From Spirosoma lacussanchae (GTDB lineage: Bacteria > Bacteroidota > Bacteroidia > Cytophagales > Spirosomataceae), in assembly GCF_005870035.1 (NCBI RefSeq), contig NZ_SWJG01000012.1, positions 1-64,000 on the forward strand: a stretch of DNA of 64,000 bases. Reading direction: 5' to 3'. Shown piece after piece: positions 43,204 to 52,120 of this stretch (positions within the stretch are counted from its first letter, which is position 1; the number at the start of each line of letters is the position of its first letter). The notes beneath the pieces are model-generated. The model made no database searches. It was not told the origin of the DNA and worked only from the letters and a program-made list of their open reading frames with translations. A program made the position numbers and the translations under genes.

Positions 43204-43763
43204 ACTTAGATAAATACCGTCGAACCCCTCCCCAACAGGCCGGGCCTGATGGGCACTCGACAGCCTCAACAGAACCTCCCCCACCCGAAGCCCCAAACCT
43301 CGGCAGTATGACCGGTAGTCTCCGACAGAAAGCCAGCCGATACCGAACGTTCGTTCATGACGAAACACAGGTCCGCGTACCGACTGCCCCTGAACCACTG
43401 CCACCGGCTGAAGACCCGACACTCCTACCTGATTCGCCAACCGGAACCATACCTGCGAAAGGCAATAAATTTAAGTCGAAAGCGGACGTTTCCGCCCCCC
43501 GTAAACTGACCAATGGCCTACCAGCACCAGCGAAGAACCGGGAGCCGTCTCCGCTAACGGGCGTGAAGATTGTGTATCTGGATGAAACGATGAAGGCGGA
43601 GTATATTCAGATAGCTGGCTATCTCATGCTTCACTACCGCATCCGGCTGACCATGACCGCCTACTTCTGTTTCCTGCACGAGCAGGCCGTTACCAGTCAG
43701 TCCGACCCAGGCTTTCTCGACGCGCTGGTTCAATTCACCAAACGTACTACCGATACCCGCTAA
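43200..43763 (+). CDS. DUF3408-type TraB-like protein
   Basis: The 187-residue protein has a disordered Pro-rich first half (KYRRTPPQQAGPDGH...) and a C-terminal ribbon-helix-helix-like domain (IVYLDETMKAEYIQIAGYLM, LHYRIRLTMTAYFCFLHEQA), as in DUF3408 proteins coupled to TraA. It probably helps relaxosome or partition-like positioning. Confidence 0.75.
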   Translation: MNLDKYRRTPPQQAGPDGHSTASTEPPPPEAPNLGSMTGSLRQKASRYRTFVHDETQVRVPTAPEPLPPAEDPTLLPDSPTGTIPAKGNKFKSKADVSAPRKLTNGLPAPAKNREPSPLTGVKIVYLDETMKAEYIQIAGYLMLHYRIRLTMTAYFCFLHEQAVTSQSDPGFLDALVQFTKRTTDTR

Positions 43764-43766
43764 CTC

Positions 43767-44396
43767 ATGTTCCTTGTCATTACAACCAGCACCTTCCTGA
43801 TCCTGGCCACCGTCGTGCTGCTGCTGTGGGCCGGTGGTGTACTCTGGTTTACGGGCCGGGCAAAAGCCAAAAAAGCGGTTCGTCCCACCCCTACCCTCAT
43901 GTCCTTTTTCCAACCCATAGCCGGTAAAACCACCATCGACGTACCCGCCCCAATGGCTTCTTTTCGGCCAAATGAACTGATTACGACGGGTAGGGCCAAC
44001 CAGACGACTACTCCGGTAGAGGTGAAAAATGCCACTCCTCCCACGAATCAGCCTCCTGCCCCTGAGCCGTTGGACGATCCAACTTTTGCTACCGCCGAAC
44101 TGGTAGCCGTGCCCGTTGCCCCTACAACCGAACCCACGCAGCCCGTAGCCGATACGCCCCAACCTGTTGGCGGGTTTCAACTTTCCCTCGACCGTCAGTT
44201 ATTGAGTCGGCTACTGAGCGACGATACCCTTTGCGAAGCGTTTGAACAGGCACGGGCCACGACGCTCGAACGCCAACGCGAAACCGGTCGGTCCTACGCT
44301 ACGCTGTTTCGCGAAGTCATTGCTGACAAGCCCGCCGACGTGCAGGCAGTTCTGCTCAACCTCCTGACCGAAGATGAAGTCGAAGATTTTGTCTGA
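43767..44396 (+). CDS. Membrane-anchored protein after TraA/DUF3408
   Basis: The 209-residue protein has an N-terminal membrane helix (STFLILATVVLLLWAGGVLW), a Pro/Thr-rich linker (about 75-135) and a C-terminal helical domain (LDRQLLSRLLSDDTLCEAFE...VLLNLLTEDEVEDFV). It starts 3 bases after the DUF3408 gene and is likely part of the mobilisation operon; no named family was recognised. Confidence 0.65.
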   Translation: MFLVITTSTFLILATVVLLLWAGGVLWFTGRAKAKKAVRPTPTLMSFFQPIAGKTTIDVPAPMASFRPNELITTGRANQTTTPVEVKNATPPTNQPPAPEPLDDPTFATAELVAVPVAPTTEPTQPVADTPQPVGGFQLSLDRQLLSRLLSDDTLCEAFEQARATTLERQRETGRSYATLFREVIADKPADVQAVLLNLLTEDEVEDFV

Positions 44397-44461
44397 AAGC
44401 AGCCGACATCAGTTTGACTAGCTTTTTGTTGCCACATGATTTATTTATTGCCTTTCGATTT

Positions 44462-44599
44462 CCCCTTGATTAGCGCGGCAAAGGGCAGGGCATCGGGGTT
44501 CGACCGGCCACGTAGTGGTGAGGAAGAACCCCGATGTGCTGACCGACGCGCACGGCCTGAGATGGCCCGCAGGGCGTTCTCAGGCCGCACCCCTTGATT
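44462..44599 (+). repeat. Structured tandem element, copy 1
   Basis: It begins and ends with CCCCTTGATT. Stem 1 is CATCGGGGTTC (44491-44501) with GAACCCCGATG (44526-44536), enclosing a small hairpin CCAC-GTA-GTGG (44508-44518). Stem 2 is CGGCCTGAGA (44553-44562) with TCTCAGGCCG (44578-44587), closing the loop TGGCCCGCAGGGCGT. Copy 2 keeps this loop exactly but has different, still complementary stems. Could be a structured RNA, a single-strand DNA signal or a REP-like element. Confidence 0.7.
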
Positions 44600-44666
44600 A
44601 CCTTTTTTGTTCCCTGCTTTTTCTATTTGAATAGCTGACTACCTGTCTATTCTGCTACCTGATTAT

Positions 44667-44811
44667 CCCCTTTGATTCGAGCAGCACCAGGGCAGGGTCT
44701 TGCGGGGAGCAACCGACCGCGAAGCGGTGAGGGCGCGGACCGGAAGATGATGCCCGTCGCGCTCGTCGGAAGATGGCCCGCAGGGCGTTCTTCCGACGTA
44801 CCCCTTTGATT
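44667..44811 (+). repeat. Structured tandem element, copy 2
   Basis: It is flanked by CCCCTTTGATT on both sides. The small hairpin is ACCGC-GAA-GCGGT (44716-44728), and the strong stem is CGTCGGAAGA (44764-44773) with TCTTCCGACG (44789-44798) around the identical loop TGGCCCGCAGGGCGT (44774-44788). Compared with copy 1, both arms of the stem changed together, which is covariation. Outer stem 1 is only partly kept (TCTTGCGG opposite CCGGAAGA). Confidence 0.7.
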
Positions 44812-44855
44812 CTTCTCAACTGCGCCGATACCCGTAGGCACCGGCGCGGTTGGGG

Positions 44856-47800
44856 TTAGGCTACAAGTTCGGCGGTTGGCTCCGGTTCGCCTTCGGTTTC
44901 CATCCGGCATTTCAAGTCGGCAACTTCGGCTTCCAGGCGGTGCAAGTCGGTTTCCTGCCGAAAGGGTTGGGCCAATTTGCGGCTAAACTCCTGCTTGATG
45001 AGCCGGGCGCGTTCCAGTTCGCGGATGAGTTGGGCGGGGGCTTCGCTGGCACGGATAACGGCGGCTTTGAGCGATGAAAACAGCCCGTTCGATGAACCTA
45101 CCACACCCGAAAGACTCTGCCCCCAAACGTACCGTACTACGGCCTGACCGGGCAGAAACTCACCAATCAATTCCTGTGAGCGTTCGCCGGTCAAGGTCAA
45201 TGCAAGGCCGTTTACGGTTAACGTTCTCGCTTCCTCCACCCGGCGTTTTGCCAACCCTTTAACCTGCTCAATCAGGTGCTGTACAGCTTCGCCCCACTTT
45301 TCGCTGTAGGTCGTGCCGTTCACGGTTACGCTCGTTACCATGTAAGGCGTACCAAAGTGCTGCTGCAAACGGGCGGTTTCCTCTTCCAAACCGGCCAATA
45401 ACGGGCTGCTTTTCTGGATGAAGCGTTGGGCGTTTTCTACCTGCCATTGGGCATCCATTAACCCACGTTGCCAGTTCTTACGAGCCTGCTGCACCCGCGA
45501 AAGTTCAAGCTGGCGGGTCGTGTATAATAAAGCATACTGCGAACCGGATAGCGTCGCCATCATCTGGTCGAACGACATAGCGGCAAAATCATCGTCCGCG
45601 CTAATGTCTGTTATCTGGTCGTCGGCAATGTGGCCTTTTAGTACCTGATTGATAAACTTCTGCTTGATGGCTAACCGTCCGTAAGCCGTAGCGTCGAGCG
45701 TTTTTTCTACGCCGTAGGTCAATACCTCAACCGGAATGCCCCAAACGGCGTGTAAGTTTCCCTGCCGGATGAGCCGCCCGTTACGCTGCTCAAAGTCGGT
45801 CGGTCGGTTCGGCGCGTCCATGTGGTGAACGGCGGCTAACCGTTCCTGCACGTTCACGCCCACGCCCGCCCGTTCCGACGTGCCGAGCAATACCCGTACC
45901 TCGCCCGTTCTGACTTTGGCAAACAGGGGTTCGCGCTTGTCGGCTTCGGCGGGTACGATAGCAATTTCATAGGCGGGAACGCCCTGCTGAATCAGTTTAG
46001 CCCGTATGTCCTCAAACAGGTTGAAGCGTCGGTTTACCGGCTCGCCTGCTTCGTCTAACCACCCGCGAACGGCGGGGCTTTGGTAGGTGTCGGCAAAAAC
46101 CAATTGCGTACCCCGATACGTTGCCGATTCCTTGTAAATCCGCCAAACCTCGGCTACCAGTCGGTTACACTTCGACCCGGCTTCGTCGGGGTTGCTGGCA
46201 TCGAGCAACCGTAAATCAATAGTAGCTTTCCGGGCTTGCCCAAAGCACACTAACGGGACGTGTGAATTATCGCGCTTCTCGGCTCCGGTCAGATTTTCAA
46301 ACCAACGTAAGGTTGCTTTAATGCTGTTCAGTTCGTCGGCTACGCCCTCGGTCTGCGGTAGAATAATCCGGGTGTGTTGCCCATTTTTGAGGGTGGGTAA
46401 GGTCGCGTCGCGCTGGAACTCGATAACGTCTTCATTCAACACCACGTCCACATGAGCGCGGTACAGTTCCGAAAGTTGCTGCACGTTCACGAATTTGGCA
46501 AACCGCTCCACGGCTTTAAAGTTGCCCGTTGCCGTCAGTTCAAACGATTGTATCACGCTACCGAACGCTCCGGCGAACTGGTCAAACGTGGACAGCATGG
46601 CCCGGTTTAGCCGGTCAGGGGCAATAAAGCGTAAGGTCGTCCATGCTTCGGCCATGGTGTTGCTGATGGGCGTACCCGTTGCCAGCACCACCCGGCCCCG
46701 CCGTGCCTGCACCGTCCGGCACTTGAACAAGGCACTTAGCGCGTCCTCGCTGCCCGCCGAATCAATGCCTTTGACGTTCTGCCGGGCCGTGAAAAAGCCT
46801 AACCGTTTGTAGCGGTGGGCTTCATCCAGAAACAAGGCATCTATACCCAACTGGTCAAACGTCAGCATCTCGTCTTTCTTCCGGTCGGCCTGCCGGAATC
46901 GGCGGTTGGCCAGTCGTAGCTTTAATTCGTTCAGCCGCTTTACCGACATGGGTTTTTGTCGGCCCTGCCGCTCGGCTACGGCCAGGGTGTAGGCAATGCG
47001 CTCTATTTCTTCCTGAATAAATTCTTCTTCGCTGGCCGGGTCGTCGGGAATGAGTTTTAAAAAACTCTGCGGAATCAGCACACCGTCGAAGTTGTTGGTT
47101 GCGATGCGCTGCAAAAACCGTTTGCGGTTGGCAGCTTCCAGGTCGGCGGGCTGCGGTACGTAAATCAGGGCTGCGGGGTACAACCTCCGCCACGCATGGG
47201 CAAAGTCGTTGAGCGTCGAGTTCTGTACCACAATCATTGGTTTGTGGGCCAACCCCAACCGCTTCAACTCCATAGCCGCCGTTATCATGGTAAAGGTTTT
47301 GCCACTACCGACAGCATGGGCCAACAAAGTATCCTGCTCCTTGATGCGTTCTACGCCCCTGAACTGGTGCAAACGTAGCTGAACGTCCGGGGCCGCTCCG
47401 GGGTACTGCCGTAGGGCTGGCTCCCGATACGTTTTGTGTACGTAACTGTTGTACAATTCATTATAAACCGGTTCGATGGCCGCGCTATGGTGGTCGCGCA
47501 CGAAGTCAATAAACAGGTCGTTTAAGGCTTCCTGCGCCTGTACGGCCTGACTGGTGGCTTCCACGTCTTTTACCGTTCGTTCCTTGCCCTCCGGGTCGAT
47601 AATGGTTTTGGTGACGACAACGGTACGTTGCTGTAAGGCGGCTTCGATCAACTGTATGGCCGTTCGGCGCGACGTACCCAACGAGCGGTTTTGCACCGAT
47701 GAGACGTTACCCATGCCCTCTACGTCGTACTGCCCTACCCGGTGGTTATAGCGAACCGTTACGCAACTCGTCTGTAACGTCTGGCTAATAAACTCCTCAA

Positions 47801-50018
47801 TAATGCCCGTAGGAATCCAGACCGCACCCAACCGGAACGAAATAAGCGGGGCGGGAATGGTGGCCGGTACTACGGCGGCTAACGCCCGTTCATTCACGGC
47901 GTACTGTGCATCTACCTTAGCGGCTTCGCTGGCTGCGGCTAATTTCTTTCTGACGTTGCCCGATAGGTACGTATCACGGTCTTCCAACCGGCCCGACGTG
48001 GGGTTTACGTAGGCCAATTCCGACGTTACCAGCGATTGTTTAACCTCCTGCGGGGTCTGGTTTAGCCAACTGCTTATCTGTTCAGGGCTGACCCAACCAT
48101 ATAGCCCGATTGACAACCGTAGCGCGTCGGCCAACGATTCTACCCGCTCCGGGGTGTGGGTGGCCGGGTACACCCGTTGCCTGAAAATATCGGCTTTGGT
48201 GATGGTGTAGGAGGTGGCTGTTTTAGGGTTGCTGCGGTCTGGCTGTGTCCGGCTCACCACTTCTAATGCCTGAACGCTGGCAAACTGCGGGTCGTAGTCT
48301 TCCAGAAATGCTAAGGCCCGGTTTCGGTTGAGCGTCCCGAAATAGCGCGTAAATAAGGCGTATGATTGGTTTAACTCTACCCGTAGGTCGTCAGTCTCCA
48401 CCTCTCCCCTACCCTCTTGCTCGGCCTTTCTTAGCTGGTTGACTGCCCGCTTCACCCGCTCGTACTGAGTAATGATGAGCGTTTGACTGTAGCGTTTGCC
48501 CCGAATCGTTACAGATTCGGCAAACCGGTTATCGGCTCCGGCTGGCGCGTTGCTTCGTGCTGCGGCTTCGCCGGTATAGATGCCTTTCGGTAATTGGTCG
48601 AAGGCTTCGGCCAATTGCTGCGGCAAGGTGGCCGGGTCGGATAGGTGTAACGTTGGCTGGTCGGCCCGGTACAATCCACCTTTGTTTACCTCGTCGGCAA
48701 AACGCATTTCGCCCAGCATCATAGCGGGGTGGGCGTGGTAATATTCATTCACGGCCAACGTTCTTACCGTCTCCTCGTTGGTTGCATCGGCGCGAAGGGT
48801 TACGGTACGTTCAAACGGATAGGCCGCGAAGGGTCGCGCAGTGGGGGTACGTTTCCGTAAAAACAAAACGTCGGTCGTTACCTGCGTTCCGGCGTTGGCT
48901 TCAAACGCATTCGACGGTAAGCGGATGGCCCCCAACAGTTCGGCGTTGGCTTCGACGGTCAGAAATTGGCGGAACGCTGGCCCGGCTGCATCGAGCGTAC
49001 CCATCGACGTAATCAGGGCCACTACTCCGCCCGGCCTGACCAACTGCGCGGCCCGGCCAATGAAATAGTTATGAATGGCAAAGCTGTTCAGTTCGGGGTG
49101 CTGCCGGTCATACACCGTGTACGAGCCAAACGGTACGTTCCCAATTACCAAATCAAAGGTTTCCGGCGTAAACGCGGTTTCTTCCAGTCCGCAAACGTGG
49201 GTTTCTATCTCCGGGTATAGTTGTTGCAGGATGCTCCCCGATAGTCGGTCTTTCTCGACCGCTACCCACGCCGAACGCTCCCGCAAGGCCGGGGGCATCA
49301 GGCCGATAAAATAGCCGATACCTGCGGCTGGTTCCAGGATCCGCCCCCCTGAAAAGCCAAACCCTTCGATAGCCTGCCACATAGCCGCTACCACGTTCGG
49401 GGCTGTGTAAAAAGCGTTCAGGGTCGATACTTCGGCGGCTCGTTGCTCGGCGGTGGTCAGTAGTTCGGCCAATCGCTGGCGGGTACGTCCGTACTGGCTC
49501 CCCCACCGGTTTACCGATTCGTCGAGGGCTTTGGCCGGGTCGGTCTGGGCGGCACCCCGCTGTGCGTGTTGCCACTGCTCAAACAGTTCATTCTTCCATA
49601 GTGCCGACAACCCACCCCAACCCGTGTATAACGCCAACTGCTGCTGTTCCTCTGCTGTCGCCGGGCGGTTCGCTTCGGCAATCTGTTTCAGGGTTTCAAC
49701 GGCGGCAAGGTTCGCCCGTAGCTTGGCGGCTTGTCCGGCTGGTATTGTGAAAGCATCCGGGTTTAGGATGAACGGCGTTTGTGGGGCTATTTCTGTCCGG
49801 GCGGCAAGGGGCCTTAATTCGCTCTGCTCATCAATCGGCAATAGTCTTGCCGGTTGCGGTTTTGCGTTGCGCTCGTCCCGTGTGGGCGGCACTAAACCGG
49901 GCTGACCAAACAGCGCAAATTGATTGGCAACGACAACAAGGTTCCGGGCCGCCGCACCGGCGTACCGGCCGGGCCGGGTTTGTGAGGAGTGGGTACGCGG
50001 AGTTGAGTAACGCGACAT
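44856..50018 (-). CDS. Giant N6-methyltransferase/SF2 helicase fusion
   Basis: The 1720-residue protein has a methyltransferase domain (motif I EPAAGIG near 228, NVPF near 292, then GGVVALITS), a large spacer, and an SNF2/DEAD-like helicase (Walker A AVGSGKT near 903, DEAH box FLDEAHRYK near 1063, ATGTPISN, motif VI QRNGRLIRQG near 1409), ending in a coiled coil. Such proteins are common on conjugative elements and are thought to methylate incoming DNA or counter restriction; the helicase may translocate on DNA. The two-box module lies upstream of its start. Confidence 0.92.
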   Translation of the reverse strand: MSRYSTPRTHSSQTRPGRYAGAAARNLVVVANQFALFGQPGLVPPTRDERNAKPQPARLLPIDEQSELRPLAARTEIAPQTPFILNPDAFTIPAGQAAKLRANLAAVETLKQIAEANRPATAEEQQQLALYTGWGGLSALWKNELFEQWQHAQRGAAQTDPAKALDESVNRWGSQYGRTRQRLAELLTTAEQRAAEVSTLNAFYTAPNVVAAMWQAIEGFGFSGGRILEPAAGIGYFIGLMPPALRERSAWVAVEKDRLSGSILQQLYPEIETHVCGLEETAFTPETFDLVIGNVPFGSYTVYDRQHPELNSFAIHNYFIGRAAQLVRPGGVVALITSMGTLDAAGPAFRQFLTVEANAELLGAIRLPSNAFEANAGTQVTTDVLFLRKRTPTARPFAAYPFERTVTLRADATNEETVRTLAVNEYYHAHPAMMLGEMRFADEVNKGGLYRADQPTLHLSDPATLPQQLAEAFDQLPKGIYTGEAAARSNAPAGADNRFAESVTIRGKRYSQTLIITQYERVKRAVNQLRKAEQEGRGEVETDDLRVELNQSYALFTRYFGTLNRNRALAFLEDYDPQFASVQALEVVSRTQPDRSNPKTATSYTITKADIFRQRVYPATHTPERVESLADALRLSIGLYGWVSPEQISSWLNQTPQEVKQSLVTSELAYVNPTSGRLEDRDTYLSGNVRKKLAAASEAAKVDAQYAVNERALAAVVPATIPAPLISFRLGAVWIPTGIIEEFISQTLQTSCVTVRYNHRVGQYDVEGMGNVSSVQNRSLGTSRRTAIQLIEAALQQRTVVVTKTIIDPEGKERTVKDVEATSQAVQAQEALNDLFIDFVRDHHSAAIEPVYNELYNSYVHKTYREPALRQYPGAAPDVQLRLHQFRGVERIKEQDTLLAHAVGSGKTFTMITAAMELKRLGLAHKPMIVVQNSTLNDFAHAWRRLYPAALIYVPQPADLEAANRKRFLQRIATNNFDGVLIPQSFLKLIPDDPASEEEFIQEEIERIAYTLAVAERQGRQKPMSVKRLNELKLRLANRRFRQADRKKDEMLTFDQLGIDALFLDEAHRYKRLGFFTARQNVKGIDSAGSEDALSALFKCRTVQARRGRVVLATGTPISNTMAEAWTTLRFIAPDRLNRAMLSTFDQFAGAFGSVIQSFELTATGNFKAVERFAKFVNVQQLSELYRAHVDVVLNEDVIEFQRDATLPTLKNGQHTRIILPQTEGVADELNSIKATLRWFENLTGAEKRDNSHVPLVCFGQARKATIDLRLLDASNPDEAGSKCNRLVAEVWRIYKESATYRGTQLVFADTYQSPAVRGWLDEAGEPVNRRFNLFEDIRAKLIQQGVPAYEIAIVPAEADKREPLFAKVRTGEVRVLLGTSERAGVGVNVQERLAAVHHMDAPNRPTDFEQRNGRLIRQGNLHAVWGIPVEVLTYGVEKTLDATAYGRLAIKQKFINQVLKGHIADDQITDISADDDFAAMSFDQMMATLSGSQYALLYTTRQLELSRVQQARKNWQRGLMDAQWQVENAQRFIQKSSPLLAGLEEETARLQQHFGTPYMVTSVTVNGTTYSEKWGEAVQHLIEQVKGLAKRRVEEARTLTVNGLALTLTGERSQELIGEFLPGQAVVRYVWGQSLSGVVGSSNGLFSSLKAAVIRASEAPAQLIRELERARLIKQEFSRKLAQPFRQETDLHRLEAEVADLKCRMETEGEPEPTAELVA

Positions 50019-50147
50019 AAATAGCTGAATAGTTTGATACCATAAAGATAGCTAACTATTCACCTATATAAATACTCAACTAACTATCTATCAACCTTTT
50101 ACAACCCGCTTGATTCACCGTTTTCTTTAGTTACCCCTTTGATTCGT
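50019..50147 (-). promoter_or_regulatory. Upstream two-box module of the methylase-helicase gene
   Basis: Plus-strand AACCCGCTTGATT (50103-50115) and CCCCTTTGATT (50134-50144) lie upstream of the start at 50018. Between them and the start are AT-rich words of the ATAGTTAGCTATC type. The same pair in the same order occurs upstream of three other minus-strand genes. Confidence 0.6.
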
Positions 50148-50363
50148 TCAGACCAGCGTTACCTCGTTAGCGTACACTTTGAAAACGAGATCATGATTGG
50201 TGGCCGAAATAAACCGAAGCATGGGTTGGCCTGCCTCGTCGGTTTCTTCGGCACTCTGCGAAACCCAGCCCTCCCGGCCCGCCGGCATGAGCGGCCCCAA
50301 CGGTACGTTGAGTTTGGCCCGGCGATAGTTGCCTTCGGGTGGCGGTGGTTCCGTTCGTTTCAT
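50148..50363 (-). CDS. Small hypothetical protein
   Basis: The 71-residue protein (MKRTEPPPPEGNYRRAKLNV) has a Pro-rich start and a beta-rich end (LRFISATNHDLVFKVYANEV). It sits between the RecE-like gene and the methylase-helicase, same strand. The 3' end abuts box A of the downstream module. Function unknown. Confidence 0.55.
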   Translation of the reverse strand: MKRTEPPPPEGNYRRAKLNVPLGPLMPAGREGWVSQSAEETDEAGQPMLRFISATNHDLVFKVYANEVTLV

Positions 50364-50374
50364 GGCAAAGCAAT

Positions 50375-50408
50375 CAGATAGCTGAGTAGTTTTCTACTCA
50401 GCTATCTG
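50375..50408. terminator. Perfect 15-bp hairpin between two leading-region genes
   Basis: CAGATAGCTGAGTAG (50375-50389) pairs exactly with CTACTCAGCTATCTG (50394-50408) around TTTT. It follows the stop of the RecE-like gene and precedes the 71-residue gene. No T-run follows on the minus strand, so it may be an operator or processing site rather than a simple terminator. It shares the ATAGCTGA word with other hairpins nearby. Confidence 0.5.
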
Positions 50409-50417
50409 ACAAGTTAT

Positions 50418-51134
50418 TTAGATGGCTCTAAAGATAGGCTGATAGTTGAATGGCTGCGCCGGGTACGTGCGGGGTTGCGGCTTTCGACAATTAGCGGTTT
50501 CCTGCGGCCCCCACGACGAGGGCCGAAACCCTGATTTGCCCCACAATGTAAGCAACCGACAATACCGCTCCCGCCCCTCCTGAATAAACGCCTGCCCGAT
50601 GGCATCAGCGGTTGGTTCAAAATAAAAAACCTGAAATGGCTCCGCTTTCTGAACGCCGAGGAATACAAACCGTTTTGCCCCCAACCCATCCAGATAAAAG
50701 GCCGCCTGCCGGTCGTACTGGTACTGCTCGCAACACTCGATGAACTGTCGGTACGTGCGGGCACGGGTCGTTTTGATGTCCACAATCAGGCCGTGCCGCA
50801 AACGAAGGTCGGTTTGGCCTTTGCAAAGCAGCCCGGTGGCCCTATCGTGAAACAGGTGGGGCTTTTCTTTCTGCCCCCATTGCAACACCCATTTGCCAAA
50901 GCGGGTACTACGAACGGCCTTCGCCATCGCGGTCAGCCGTTCCCGGTCAATTGTCAGGTCGATTGGACGGGCGCAACGGGGTTCTAACAGTAATTGGTGA
51001 AAAGCGGCCCCTTCGGCAAAGGCTTTGACGGGTACTTTGTGGGATTCACCAAGTAAGAAGCGTTCAAACTCGCTGAGGTCGGAGTTGGAAATGGCCGGAT
51101 ACGAGCGGTAATATTCAGGACTTACAAGTTGCAT
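50418..51134 (-). CDS. RecE-like PD-(D/E)XK exonuclease
   Basis: The 238-residue protein starts in RecE/DUF3799 style (YYRSYPAISNSDLSEFERFLLG) and has the nuclease core D109 in GLLCKGQTDLR, D119-I-K121 in GLIVDIKTT, and QYQYDRQAAFYLDG. Such exonucleases resect double-stranded DNA for annealing-type recombination. In a conjugative plasmid it could help circularise or repair incoming DNA, perhaps with the neighbouring 219-residue protein. Confidence 0.85.
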   Translation of the reverse strand: MQLVSPEYYRSYPAISNSDLSEFERFLLGESHKVPVKAFAEGAAFHQLLLEPRCARPIDLTIDRERLTAMAKAVRSTRFGKWVLQWGQKEKPHLFHDRATGLLCKGQTDLRLRHGLIVDIKTTRARTYRQFIECCEQYQYDRQAAFYLDGLGAKRFVFLGVQKAEPFQVFYFEPTADAIGQAFIQEGRERYCRLLTLWGKSGFRPSSWGPQETANCRKPQPRTYPAQPFNYQPIFRAI

Positions 51135-51170
51135 AGAAAACTAAGCGGATAATCGGGTGAATAAATAGAC

Positions 51171-51209
51171 AAAAAAAGGTAGTCAGCTATTTGGATAGCT
51201 GACTACCTA
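51171..51209 (-). terminator. Rho-independent terminator after the 219-residue gene
   Basis: AGGTAGTCAGCTAT (51178-51191) pairs exactly with ATAGCTGACTACCT (51196-51209); on the minus strand the hairpin is followed by a run of T (51178-51172). It lies just past the stop at 51215. Confidence 0.75.
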
Positions 51210-51214
51210 AAAAT

Positions 51215-51874
51215 TTAAACAGTCTCAACTTCTTCCACCTCGGTAGGCGTAGATTCTCCCGAACTCAGCGAAAGAGAAACAACATCCGCCGAAGGCAGGG
51301 CAAACGTTTCCGAAAAGCTGAGGTAGCTGGCGGTCTGTTTGAGCGTGTCGCGCCGGTAGATGGGGCAGTCTGCCGCGTACTCGGCCAATTGCTGCACCGT
51401 AGCGGGGTCGGCTAATTGATAGCTGAACCGGCCAATAAACCACGATTTGGACGGGTCGTTTTTGCTGGTCAGTTTTTCCGGGCGTACCGTCAGCACCACG
51501 TCGCAGAGGTTCAACGGCTCGTTACCTTCATAGATGAGCTTCTTGATAACGCCCCGTAGCTCGGTCAGCGTCGTACCGTTGAACATGATACTCGACACAC
51601 AGTTGAGCGCGTCAACAAAGAAGAGTTCAGCCCACGGCTCCCGGTTGCGATTAAACAGTCCGTCCTCGAAAATGCGGTAAACGAACGGCTGAAACGTAAA
51701 CTCCTTGATGGGCTTTCCCGACTTATCCAGTACGGGCGTGTCTCCGTCGATGTTGAACTGCCCGGTTTGGGAGTTATAGCGGTACTGTTTCGGTTCGCCT
51801 TCGATGTAGCGGAAGATGTCCGAAATAAGGGTCTCACCATGTTTGTTGACGGTCTCTTGCTGATAGGATTTCAT
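51215..51874 (-). CDS. Hypothetical protein upstream of the RecE-like gene
   Basis: The 219-residue soluble protein (MKSYQQETVNKHGETLISDI) has a beta-rich N-terminal half, a central helical part (WAELFFVDALNCVSSIMFNG) and VLTVRPEKLTSKNDPSKSWF before an acidic C terminus (STPTEVEEVETV). An acidic tail and the neighbouring exonuclease recall single-strand binding or annealing proteins, but no such family can be confirmed. A two-box module lies upstream. Confidence 0.6.
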   Translation of the reverse strand: MKSYQQETVNKHGETLISDIFRYIEGEPKQYRYNSQTGQFNIDGDTPVLDKSGKPIKEFTFQPFVYRIFEDGLFNRNREPWAELFFVDALNCVSSIMFNGTTLTELRGVIKKLIYEGNEPLNLCDVVLTVRPEKLTSKNDPSKSWFIGRFSYQLADPATVQQLAEYAADCPIYRRDTLKQTASYLSFSETFALPSADVVSLSLSSGESTPTEVEEVETV

Positions 51875-52060
51875 ACCTGTATAGCGTAAAAAAGGGGTTG
51901 GTGCCTGGGCTTACACCGGCCAAGCGTTAGCGGTTTCAACACTACAAAGATAGCTAACTATCTGACTATTTAAGCATCAAACTATTGATATACAAGACTT
52001 TACAAACCCGTTTGATTCTATTTTCGGTCAGAAAAGCCAGTTCATAACCCCTTGATTAGA
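51875..52060 (-). promoter_or_regulatory. Upstream two-box module of the 219-residue gene
   Basis: AACCCGTTTGATT (52005-52017) and CCCCTTGATT (52048-52057), plus-strand reading, lie about 130-180 bases upstream of the start at 51874. Between them and the gene lie ATAGTTAGCTATC words and, on the minus strand, ATAGTTTG, a candidate -7 box. Spacing between box starts is 43 bases, against 30-36 in the other three modules. Confidence 0.6.
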
Positions 52061-52062
52061 AA

Positions 52063-52092
52063 AATAGCCGACTATGTAAATAGTCAGCTATT
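52063..52092 (-). terminator. Hairpin terminator after the 231-residue gene
   Basis: AATAGCCGACTAT (52063-52075) pairs with ATAGTCAGCTATT (52080-52092) with one mismatch; minus-strand T residues follow. It belongs to the ATAGCTGACTATT hairpin family of this region. Confidence 0.6.
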
Positions 52093-52120
52093 CTGTAATA
52101 GCTTTCATTCTTGGTGACGA

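Larger units (their letters stand above)
44397..44855. other. 459-base gene-free region between convergent genes
   Basis: The stretch holds an iteron-like word on the minus strand (GGCAATAAATAAATCA, 44452-44437), two tandem structured elements listed separately, an ATAGCTGACTA word (44631-44641) and a 6-bp GCGCCG/CGGCGC hairpin (44822-44846) near the end of the minus-strand gene. No protein-coding frame is supported. Confidence 0.75.

Noticed and set aside
45074-45262. Plus-strand small frames within the methylase-helicase
   Set aside because: All are antisense to a single 1720-codon gene with clear motifs.
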